Both the position numbers and the translations under genes were made by a program. The notes beneath the pieces were generated by a model that worked only from the letters and a program-made list of their open reading frames with translations, was not told the origin of the DNA and searched no databases. From Syntrophorhabdaceae bacterium (lineage in GTDB: Bacteria; Desulfobacterota; Syntrophorhabdia; Syntrophorhabdales; Syntrophorhabdaceae), in contig JAOAHW010000209.1 in the NCBI GenBank assembly GCA_026415015.1, forward strand, positions 1 to 34,166: a DNA stretch of 34,166 bases, read 5' to 3'. Positions 1 through 7,700 of this stretch are shown piece after piece. How positions within the stretch are numbered: position 1 is the first letter of the stretch; every line of letters starts with the position of its first letter.

Positions 1-19
1 AGATGTGTATAAGAGACAG
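1..19 (+). other. Tn5/Nextera mosaic-end adapter (library artefact)
   Basis: The first 19 bases are exactly AGATGTGTATAAGAGACAG, the transposase mosaic end used in tagmentation libraries, in the orientation expected when a read begins in adapter and enters genomic DNA. It is not part of the organism. The DnaJ gene to its right is therefore cut here by the library or assembly, not by biology. Confidence 0.98.
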
Positions 20-605
20 GGTCTATACTACCCTTTCCTTTTAGTCTCAGTTTTTTGCCTGACTCTATGCCCTTTGGTATCTTTATGTCTACCTCTTCCA
101 CGCCTGACTGTCGTGAAAAGGATACCCTCTTTGAACAACCCCTAACAGCATCCATGAAAGGTATCTCAAGCTCATAATTGAGGTCAAGACCACCTTCAGG
201 CTGTTTTTCCCTGGAGATATAATCACCAAAATCATAATACTGTCTTCTCTGTCTGCTGCCCCTACCTGCCTGTCTACCGAAGATGGTGCTGAATATATCA
301 CCGCTGCCAAAGCCCAGGTCTCTGAAGAGGTCACCGATATTAAAACCCCTGAATATATCCTCCTCAGTATATCTCTGCTGGAATCCACTCATACCAAATG
401 TATCATACTGTTTTCTCTTTTCTTTATCGCTTAAGACTGCATATGCCTCGCTTATCTCTTTAAACCTCTCTTCTGCCTCTTTATTATTGGGATTTCTGTC
501 AGGGTGATATTTAAGGGCAAGTTTTCTATAAGCCTTTTTTATATCCTCATCTGATGCACCCTTTTGAACACCCAGTATCTCGTAATAATCCTTTTTAGTT
601 CCCAT
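20..605 (-). CDS. DnaJ/CbpA-type J-domain co-chaperone, C-terminus cut by the contig end
   Basis: Reading from the ATG at 605 gives about 195 residues before the adapter. The N-terminus is a J domain (DYYEILGVQKGASDEDIKKA, then the HPD motif in KYHPDRNPNN), followed by a Gly/Phe-rich linker (FGSGDIFSTIFG) and the first substrate-binding C-terminal domain (LDLNYELEIPFMDAVRG). No CxxCxGxG zinc-finger repeats lie between the linker and that domain, so it resembles CbpA/type II J proteins rather than classical DnaJ. Such proteins stimulate the ATPase of DnaK and deliver unfolded clients in the cytosol. A purine-rich GGGTGGTGA lies just upstream of the start. The downstream end, including the second beta domain and the dimerisation tail, is missing. 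No dnaK or grpE is visible. Confidence 0.93.
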
Positions 606-644
606 TATATCACCACCCTTTGTGGAAATTTATTCTATAATAAA

Positions 645-1472
645 TCAGCGTATAGTTGCAACATAAGAGCCCTTGGGAAATCCTAAATTATCACTTACAG
701 CATGGCACTTAACCTTCATCACATGGATGACTTGCCTTTTTTTATCCATCTCTGATATGGTCTCGTAATTACCCATACCCTTTGCAATCACAATAATATT
801 GTCTTCCCAGAGAGACTTTATTATACCCTTTATATCCTTTTCCTCTATCCCCACCTCATCAGTGCCAGTAGAGATAATATTATCAAAGATTTCATTAAAA
901 CCATACCTTATAACATCCTTCATAGAAAGGTCGTTCTGGACAGGGTGTTCTTTTACGGCATAATATACCCTTTTTCCCCTCTCCTCAAGAAATCTAACCA
1001 GTCTTATGTCAAAGAGAAAGTCTCCTATATTGTCACCAAGTAGAAGCACATCCCTGCCTTTTTCGTCAATCTCTTTTTTAATCCCTTCTATATCACCAAA
1101 GAAATTTATACTTTCAGCCCCTGAAAACCCGCCATGGTTATCAGGGAATATATCTGTTGAGTTTCCCAGGCTTGAGAATTTAAGGGCACCCTCTAAGGTA
1201 TCAGGGAAAAACCCCCAGAGTCGTGAGACCGCATCCTTTGCCCTTAAATATTCATTGTCTTTCATCTCAGCATAAGGGTCATATACACCTGTTGCCTCTT
1301 TTATATAACGGAGCACTACATTAGCTATTGCAGGCGGGGTCTTACCATCTTTCCACATCCTTTTCACAATATCCTGACAGTGTATCTTTACAGCCTCGTT
1401 TGCCCCTGAAAGACCTGATGTCCTTTCTACAAGCCCCTTCAAACAATCTACGCAGTATTCAGTAACCTTCAT
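645..1472 (-). CDS. DUF89 / ARMT1-like metal-dependent phosphatase-fold protein
   Basis: This 275-residue protein has the hallmarks of the DUF89 (ARMT1-like) family: an N-terminal CxxC (C8, C11), a G-N-S-x-D motif near the middle (LGNSTD), an acidic motif close to the family D-N-x-G-E-x-x-F-D (here DNIGDFLFD, near 147-155), and AKGMGNYE in the C-terminal third. The family holds metal-dependent phosphatases thought to repair damaged phosphometabolites; eukaryotic members act on sugar phosphates or pantothenate intermediates. The substrate here cannot be told from sequence. The Asp in place of Glu in the acidic motif is conservative. It is divergent from the cysteine synthase gene and follows no obvious pathway neighbour. 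The start at 1472 matches the family N-terminus, although the Shine-Dalgarno is weak. Confidence 0.85.
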   Translation of the reverse strand: MKVTEYCVDCLKGLVERTSGLSGANEAVKIHCQDIVKRMWKDGKTPPAIANVVLRYIKEATGVYDPYAEMKDNEYLRAKDAVSRLWGFFPDTLEGALKFSSLGNSTDIFPDNHGGFSGAESINFFGDIEGIKKEIDEKGRDVLLLGDNIGDFLFDIRLVRFLEERGKRVYYAVKEHPVQNDLSMKDVIRYGFNEIFDNIISTGTDEVGIEEKDIKGIIKSLWEDNIIVIAKGMGNYETISEMDKKRQVIHVMKVKCHAVSDNLGFPKGSYVATIR

Positions 1473-1489
1473 CTTGATTTTTTATATAA

Positions 1490-1518
1490 AAGATAAAACC
1501 TTATGGGATTAAATTCAA
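1490..1518 (-). promoter_or_regulatory. Candidate sigma-70 promoter for the DUF89 gene, with an overlapping inverted repeat
   Basis: On the minus strand TTGAAT (1513-1518) is separated by 17 bases from TATCTT (1490-1495). The predicted transcript would have a leader of about 10 bases before the ATG at 1472. The small inverted repeat GGATT-6 nt-AATCC (about 1506-1521) overlaps the -35 box and could be an operator. Pattern-based only. Confidence 0.4.
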
Positions 1519-1567
1519 TCCTAAAGATAATTTATTTGTGAACCTTGAAACAGTGTCAAAATATAGC

Positions 1568-1596
1568 TTGTTTATAAGGTCTTATTCTGTTATCTT
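1568..1596 (+). promoter_or_regulatory. Candidate sigma-70 promoter for the cysteine synthase gene
   Basis: TTGTTT (1568-1573), a 17-base spacer and TATCTT (1591-1596) lie about 40 bases upstream of the start chosen for the cysteine synthase. The -10 hexamer is identical to those proposed for the DUF89 and ffh promoters in this window. Pattern-based only. Confidence 0.35.
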
Positions 1597-1633
1597 TTTA
1601 TGCTTACATCCCCATGGTCTGGAGGCTATATAT

Positions 1634-2542
1634 ATGAACATACTTGAGGCAATAGGCAACACCCCGCTGGTAGAGCTTATGAATATCAACAAGAACCTCA
1701 AGGTCAAGGTCCTGTGCAAACTCGAGGGCTGTAACCCAGGGGGGTCAATAAAGGACCGTCCAGCCCTTTATATGATCCAGAAGGCAGAGGAGAGGGGAGA
1801 GCTTACAAAAGACAAGATAATACTGGAGCCCACATCAGGCAACACAGGGATTGCCATAGCCATGATAGGGGCTGCAAAGGGTTATAAGGTTGATCTGTGC
1901 ATGCCTGAGTGCGTAAGCACAGAGAGGAGGCTTATCCTCGAAGGTCTTGGCTCAAATGTATTTCTTACACCTGCAAAAGAGAATATAGATGGCGCTATAA
2001 AAAGGGCGCATAGGCTTCTGGAGGAGGAACCGGATAAATACTATATGCCCAATCAGTATGAGAATAAAGACAATGTCCTTGCCCACTTTGAGACCACAGG
2101 CCCTGAGATATACAGACAGACAAAGGGTGAGATAGATTATTTTGTGGCAGGCATGGGGACCACAGGGACACTCATGGGCACAGGGGCTTATCTGAAATCT
2201 GTAAAACCTGATGTCAAGATAGTAGGTGTTGAACCTGTAATGGGCCATACAATCCAGGGTCTCAAAAACATGACAGAATCTATGGTGCCTAAGATATTTG
2301 ACCCCTCCCTCCTTGATGAGAGGCATATGGTTGAGGATGGTGAGGCCTTTGAGGCCACAAGGCTCCTTGCCCAGCACGAGGGTATATTTGTAGGTACATC
2401 AAGTGGTGCTGCAGTGGCTATAGCCTTAAAGATTGCAAATAAAATAGACCATGGAAATATTGTGGTTATACTACCGGATAGGGGTGACCGTTACTTAAGC
2501 ACCATGCAGTTTAGGTCCATATGCGCTAAGTGTCCTCCATAA
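1634..2542 (+). CDS. cysM: Cysteine synthase (PLP-dependent O-acetylserine sulfhydrylase family, CysM-like)
   Basis: This enzyme makes L-cysteine from O-acetylserine (or O-phosphoserine in some CysM types) and a sulfide donor. The start chosen is the ATG at 1634, because GGAGG lies 8 bases upstream and the protein then opens with the canonical MNILEAIGNTPLVEL. The longer reading frame from 1538 adds 32 residues with no homology feel. Visible motifs are SIKDRPA with the PLP-binding lysine, the TSGNTGIA loop that holds substrate, the phosphate-binding GTTGTLMGTG loop and the GTSSGA motif near the C-terminus. The 302-residue length is typical. The protein ends in ICAKCPP, a short Cys-x2-Cys tail of unknown role. 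It faces the metF end convergently, with only 47 bases between and no clear hairpin. The choice of CysM over CysK is tentative. Confidence 0.93.
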   Translation: MNILEAIGNTPLVELMNINKNLKVKVLCKLEGCNPGGSIKDRPALYMIQKAEERGELTKDKIILEPTSGNTGIAIAMIGAAKGYKVDLCMPECVSTERRLILEGLGSNVFLTPAKENIDGAIKRAHRLLEEEPDKYYMPNQYENKDNVLAHFETTGPEIYRQTKGEIDYFVAGMGTTGTLMGTGAYLKSVKPDVKIVGVEPVMGHTIQGLKNMTESMVPKIFDPSLLDERHMVEDGEAFEATRLLAQHEGIFVGTSSGAAVAIALKIANKIDHGNIVVILPDRGDRYLSTMQFRSICAKCPP

Positions 2543-2589
2543 ACTTTAATTATGCCACAGGGTAGAAGAACTTTTTCAAATATAACAAA

Positions 2590-3507
2590 TCATGGTCTCG
2601 GATAAAGCCCTGCTGATTTTACTATCTCAGGGATAATCTCCTCCCATCCTATTGCCATTATATGGATTCCACAGACACCCTTTATACCCTTGAGTCTGTC
2701 AATTGTCTCAACACAAATACTTATGCCTTCTTCCGGTGCCTTTTCTTTCGGGGTACCTCTCAGCCTATCTATCAGTTTATCTGGCACATCCATGCCAGGT
2801 ACATTTCTCTTCATATAATTTGCCATACCAACAGATTTTAATGGTGTAATCCCTGCAATGATACTGACCTTTTCATGGACACCAAGACCCCTTACCATCT
2901 CCATCCACCTCTCAAACTTCTCAATATTAAAAATACACTGGGTCTGGCAGAACTGGGCGCCTGCAGCAGCCTTTTTTGCAAGTCTCATGGCCCTTATCTC
3001 AAATGGGTCTGCAAAGGGATTTTCAACGCAACCGATAAATATATCAGGCCTGCCTTTTACCTCCTCTCCGCTTAAAAACCTGCCTTCATCCCTCATATCT
3101 CTTATACATTGGATGAGCTGCAAAGAATCTATATCAAAAACATTTTTTGCGCCTTTGTGGTCACCGAATCTTTGATGGTCACCAGATAGGCAGAGGATAT
3201 TTTTAATACCAAGGGCAGATGCACCAAGGACATCACTCTGTATGGCAATCCTGTTTCTGTCCCTGCACACCATCTGCATGACAGGGTCAATGCCCATGTC
3301 TTTTAAAATAACGCAGGATGCAAAGCTACTCATCCTCACCACAGCGGTCTGGTTATCAGTGACATTCACAGAGTCCACATATCCCTTCAATATCTTGGCT
3401 TTTATCCTTATCATATCAGGGTCTGCACCCCTTGGTGGCCCGCACTCTGCTGTAACTGCAAAGGCACCGGATTGAAGCACCCTTTTTAGATTGCCCTGTG
3501 CCGTCAT
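2590..3507 (-). CDS. metF: Methylene-tetrahydrofolate reductase, MetF family
   Basis: The 305-residue TIM-barrel flavoprotein interconverts 5,10-methylene- and 5-methyl-tetrahydrofolate. The AECGPPRG segment near residue 20 holds the conserved Glu (E21) corresponding to the family's N-terminal EFFPP region. Further landmarks are VNVTDN (about 47-52), LCLSGDH (about 105-111) and FCQTQ with the folate-facing Gln. It lacks the long C-terminal regulatory half of eukaryotic enzymes. Its start overlaps the metV stop as ATGA (3504-3507), implying translational coupling. Being last in an hdrC-hdrB-hdrA-mvhD-metV-metF operon indicates that electrons probably arrive from the Hdr/MvhD module through MetV rather than from NAD(P)H bound directly to MetF, as in acetogen MetFV-HdrABC-MvhD complexes. 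Direction (acetogenic or oxidative) is not visible. Confidence 0.92.
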   Translation of the reverse strand: MTAQGNLKRVLQSGAFAVTAECGPPRGADPDMIRIKAKILKGYVDSVNVTDNQTAVVRMSSFASCVILKDMGIDPVMQMVCRDRNRIAIQSDVLGASALGIKNILCLSGDHQRFGDHKGAKNVFDIDSLQLIQCIRDMRDEGRFLSGEEVKGRPDIFIGCVENPFADPFEIRAMRLAKKAAAGAQFCQTQCIFNIEKFERWMEMVRGLGVHEKVSIIAGITPLKSVGMANYMKRNVPGMDVPDKLIDRLRGTPKEKAPEEGISICVETIDRLKGIKGVCGIHIMAIGWEEIIPEIVKSAGLYPRP

Positions 3508-4172
3508 ATCTCCATGTCCTCTCTTTGCCTCTTCCTTGGCCCTCCATCCCTTGCTGTTGACCAGTCTTTTGGAGACACTATCTCCATGTACATATCCATC
3601 ATGCCCTTCTTCTTATACCTTTCGATTATAAGATGCCAGGCGCATGGCGTGTCTTTATCTATCTCGCACCTGCCCTCTGAAGACCCGCCGCAAGGTCCAT
3701 TAAAGATACTCTTTGCGCAACGGGTCACTGGGCATATACCCATGGTCCTATGAAGGACACAGTTTCCGCAACCCTGACACCTCTCAGTCCAGAGGCCATG
3801 TCTCTCTGTAACACCCATGAAGGTTGTATTCACACCGGGTAATACAAGGACATCTGTATACCTCTCACCTAAAAACTGGACCCCGCATCCACAGGCAAGG
3901 GAGAGGACAGCATCATAGCCCCCTATGGTATCCTTTAATTCTTCGAGGTATTCAATATCACACTGTCTCTCAATGGTCTTTTCATGGACCTCTGAACTTA
4001 TCCTGTCTTTCGTCCTCCTTAACCTTATCTGTGATGCCAGGATAGCCACCTCCTTTGCACCCCCTACAGCACACACTGTTACACACTCGTTGCACCCTAA
4101 GACAAGTATATCCCTGTATGGGGCAAGCATACTCATTATCTCATCAAAAGGCTTTCTATCTGCAATTATCAT
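3504..4172 (-). CDS. metV: MetV: cysteine-rich partner of MetF (methylene-THF reductase C-terminal family)
   Basis: This 222-residue protein matches the family that accompanies MetF in anaerobes and is proposed to carry Fe-S clusters linking MetF to an electron donor. Cysteines cluster in the N-terminal domain (C27, C30, C34 in GCNECVTVC; C94 and C96 in ACGCG) and in the C-terminal domain (C132, C135, C138, C147, C152, C161, C169, C177, including CQGCGNC and GPCGG). The C-terminal block is characteristic of the MTHFR_C domain. The gene overlaps mvhD upstream and metF downstream by four-base ATGA junctions, so all three are probably translated as a unit. Which cysteines bind clusters and which may bind zinc is not decidable here. 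Confidence 0.9.
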   Translation of the reverse strand: MIIADRKPFDEIMSMLAPYRDILVLGCNECVTVCAVGGAKEVAILASQIRLRRTKDRISSEVHEKTIERQCDIEYLEELKDTIGGYDAVLSLACGCGVQFLGERYTDVLVLPGVNTTFMGVTERHGLWTERCQGCGNCVLHRTMGICPVTRCAKSIFNGPCGGSSEGRCEIDKDTPCAWHLIIERYKKKGMMDMYMEIVSPKDWSTARDGGPRKRQREDMEI

Positions 4173-4621
4173 ATTCCACCCCTGCCGCTATCTCTTGTAG
4201 ACTTTATTTTATTCAATTTAAATGGGTTAGGCCCTAAGGATTTTATTCTCTCTGTAAACTCTTTAGCAATCTCTGCAAATCTCAACCCCTCTGCAGAAGA
4301 TACATTATACATAGAGACCCTTTGGCCACCAATCCCTGATTCATCAAGGAGCGTCTTGAGATATTTAACCCTCTTTTTTGCCCTTATATTCCCTGTAAGA
4401 TAATGACAGTCTCCCTCAAGACACCCCACAAGGTATATACCATCTGCACCCCCTTCAAATGCCTTGAGGATATGGATTATATCCACCCTCCCTGTGCATG
4501 GTACCTTTATAATCTTAACACTGGTGGGGTATGAAATCCTCATGGAACCTGCCAGGTCCGCGGCAGTATACCCTCAGTATTCACAGCAATAGGCAATAAT
4601 ATCTGGCTCAAATCTCTCCAT
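4169..4621 (-). CDS. mvhD: MvhD/FlpD-family hydrogenase iron-sulfur subunit, probable selenoprotein (UGA at 4574-4576)
   Basis: MvhD-type proteins carry a [2Fe-2S] cluster and pass electrons between a hydrogenase or dehydrogenase and HdrA. A conventional reading starts at 4543 and lacks the conserved N-terminus. Reading from ATG 4621 through one in-frame TGA at codon 16 restores it: IIAYCCEY-U-GYTAADLAG aligns with the family's CCxWC-x-Y-x-x-ADLAG, and the UGA falls exactly on the conserved second cysteine of CxxC. Downstream, IIKVPCTGRVD and GCLEGDCHYLTGN are typical. A potential SECIS stem-loop follows the UGA. Full length would be 150 residues. There is no good Shine-Dalgarno; heptad repeats occupy the upstream gap. 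It overlaps metV by four bases. The alternative is a nonsense mutation or sequencing error of TGC/TGT to TGA. Confidence 0.85.
4527..4576 (-). promoter_or_regulatory. Candidate bacterial SECIS element directly after the mvhD UGA
   Basis: Immediately after UGA (4574-4576) the message reads GGGUAU (4568-4573), which pairs perfectly with AUACCC (4527-4532) to close a 47-nt stem-loop. Inside it, GGACCU can pair with AGG-U-UCC leaving a bulged U and a GGC apical loop whose first G is 20 nt past the UGA. An alternative inner hairpin is CUGCC-8 nt-GGCAG. Both the placement next to UGA and a G at the start of the apical loop fit the bacterial SECIS pattern. This is hand-folding, not an energy calculation. 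Confidence 0.6.
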
Positions 4622-4630
4622 ATTATAATA

Positions 4631-4679
4631 GACTAAAGACTATAGACCAGAGACTATAGACTAAAGATAATAGACTATA
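4631..4679. repeat. Tandem heptanucleotide repeat (GACTAWA) upstream of mvhD, 7 units
   Basis: Seven consecutive 7-base units fill the gap between hdrA and mvhD: GACTAAA, GACTATA, GACCAGA, GACTATA, GACTAAA, GATAATA, GACTATA. On the coding (minus) strand they read as TTTAGTC/TATAGTC and end 10 bases before the mvhD start, where a ribosome binding site would be expected. The same heptamer recurs upstream of hdrB. Function unknown. Confidence 0.9.
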
Positions 4680-4710
4680 GTCTGGTGTCAATAGGCTCTA
4701 AACCCCCTAT

Positions 4711-7700
4711 TTAAGTATTTACAGCAGCAAGGGTCTTTTCAATAATCTGCCTGTCCCTGTAATGCATTACATCTATGGCCTTTGCAGGGCATTCAGCAGC
4801 ACATACCCCGCACCCCTTACATCTATTTATATCTATCTCTGCCTCACCCCTTTCATTTACAAAGGGCACAGAAAAAGGACACACCCTCACGCAGGTAAGG
4901 CAGGCAGCACATCTATCTGCATCCACATATGCCACAATGCCACCTATTGGTATCCTATCCTTTGCAAGTATGGTTATAGCCCTGGCAGCTGCACCTTCTG
5001 CCTGGATGATGGTCTCTTTTATTGTCCTCGGTGAGTGGCACATCCCTGCAAGGTATACACCATCATAGGAAAAGTCTATTGGTTTGAGTTTCATATGTGC
5101 CTCAAGGAAAAAACCCTCAGGGGTTCTCGGTAGCCTGAAGATATTGGCAATATCCTTGTTATCCCTGGGTATTATGGCACAGCTTAACCCAACAATATCT
5201 GCCTCCATCTCTATATCCTCTGACAATACCATATCATGACAGGTTACATGGGCATGATCCCCTCTTGGTTCTACTATAGGTGGCATGGAGGCATCAAACC
5301 TTATAAATCCTATCCCCATCTGCCTTGCCATACGGTAATATCTCTCATAAAACCCATAGGTCATCATGTCCCTATAGAGGATTATAATATCTGAATCAGG
5401 TGCAATCTCCTTAAGCCTTATTGCATTTTTTATAGCTATAAGACAGCATATCCTGCTACAGTATGGCCTTTGTTTATCCCTTGAGCCTACACACTGTATC
5501 ATCACACATCTTTTATATCCTGTGACCCTGTTTTCCATTATTGCAGACTCAAGCTCCATCTGGGTCATGATATATTTTTTTTCTCCGTATCCATAGAGGC
5601 CATAGGGCTTAATCTCTTCTCCTCCTGTAGCTATAATAGTAGCACCATGCCTTATTATCTCTTTGTGGTTGTCACTGAGCCTTGTTATCTCGGTCTCAAA
5701 GTTTCCCTTAAAACCTGAATGCCCTTTGATGGTTGAGCCTGTCATAACCTCAATATGAGGGTGATGAAGCACCCTCTCTTTTAAATTTCGGAAAAATGCC
5801 TGTATATCTATCTTATCTAATGTAGTGCTAATATACCTGAGGTTTCCTCCTAACTCATCCTCTTTTTCTATCAAAAATACCTTAAAACCCTGGTCTGCAA
5901 GATTTAGAGAAGATGTCATGCCTGCCAGACCACCGCCCACAACAAGGCAGGACCTCTCTACAGTGACTGACTTTTCTGTCAATGGCTCTATTTTAGCTGC
6001 ATTGGCAACTGCCATCCTCACAAGGGCCTTTGCCTTTTCTGTGGCATCTTCTTTTTCATGCATATGGACCCATGAGCACTGGTCTCTTATATTTGCCATC
6101 TCAAAGAGATATTTATTGAGCCCTGCATCCCTTATGAGAGACCTGAATAAAGGTTCATGGGTCCTTGTGGAACACGATGCCACAACCACCCTGTTGAGGT
6201 TATATTCCTCTATGGTCTTTTTTATCTTCTCCTGGGTATCCTGGGAGCATGTAAAGAGATTCTCCTGGGCAACAACAACGCCTGGTAGACCCTCTGCATA
6301 TGTCTTAACCCCAGGGACATCTACTATGCCACCTATATTTACCCCGCAGTTGCATATAAATACCCCTATCCTTGGTTCCTCATTGACCACATCTTTCTCA
6401 TTTGGAGGTGTCTTTATCTCAATATCAACCCATCTGGCCTCTTTTAATGGCCTTGAGGCCTCACACGCAACACCACTACCATCTATTACAGTCTCTGTTA
6501 TATCCTTTGGTGACCCGCAGGCACCGCACAGATATATACCCTCTTTTAATGTGGCAAGGGGTCTTTGGGGGTGGGTCTCTATAAACCCGTAACTATTTAA
6601 TTTCACATCTAAAATATCTGCAAGTTGCTTGAGCTGTTTTGATGGCCTTAGTCCTATAGACAGTACAACAAGTTCAAAATGCTCTGTCTTGTATGATCCT
6701 GCCTCGTCAATAAAACATATCTCCAGGTCCTTTGTCTCAGGATCCTCTATAACCCTTGATACAAGGGATTTTATATATCTCACCCCATATTTGTTCCTTG
6801 CCTGCTCAAAGAGATGTTCATATCCCTTTCCAAAGGTCCTTATATCCATATAGAAGATTGTGGGCTCTATATCATGCTGGTGTTCCTTAGATATTATTGC
6901 CTCTTCTGTGGCATACATACAGCATACTGATGAACAGTATTCATTTATCTTGCACCTGCTACCTACACATTGGATAAAGGCGATTTTTTTTGGAATCTTT
7001 CCATCAGAGGGTCTCATGATCTTGCTCTCTGTAGGGCCTGTGGCAGATAGGACCCTCTCGTATTCTATACTTGTAAGGACATTCCTGCATATACCATAAC
7101 CGTATTCTTTGAGTTCTCGCGGATTAAATTCATCATAACCAGTGGATATTATGATACTGCCTACATTGACCTTTGTCTCCACAGGTACCTGGCTATAGTC
7201 TATTGCCTCTGGTTTGCATACCTCCTCACATATACCGCATCCCAGACACCTCCGGCAGCTAAGACACCTTCTTGCCTCCTCTACTGCTGATATCTGGGAA
7301 ATACACTGGTTTATCTCGGCAAAGCCAGACCTTTCAGAGATAGGGGTCCTCGGGATAAAGACCCTTGGTTTTTTCTGGACATAAAATGGAGGCTCATCGA
7401 GTATCTTGTCATCCTCTGCAAGTCTGCCTTCCCTCATATCCTTGCCCTCAAGGAATCTTTTTATAGACTCTGCTGCCCTCTTACCCTGGCTTATGGCATC
7501 TATGGCAGTTTTAGGCCCTGTGACAGCATTGCCCCCTGCAAAGACACCCTTTTTAGTTGTCTCAAGGGTAACCCTATCAACCTTAATCCTGCCATCAGAA
7601 AGCCTTTCTATCTCTTTGTAGTCTCTAAGATATGCTGTATCTATTGTCTCGTAGATAACCAGTATCAGATTATCCCCTTGGAGGTACCTGGTCACAGAAC

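Noticed and set aside
2543..2589. Bidirectional terminator between the cysteine synthase gene and metF
   Set aside because: No stable hairpin with a T-run could be found by eye in this short gap.
4169..4543. MvhD starting at the ATG at 4543
   Set aside because: This start removes the conserved CCxxC/ADLAG region, which is encoded in frame just upstream across a single TGA.
4631..4679. CRISPR array
   Set aside because: The units are 7 bases with no spacers. It is a simple tandem repeat.
5825..6592. 255-codon open frame on the plus strand inside hdrA
   Set aside because: It is antisense to a strongly supported hdrA domain, has no ribosome binding site and no family likeness. It is a by-product of hdrA codon usage.
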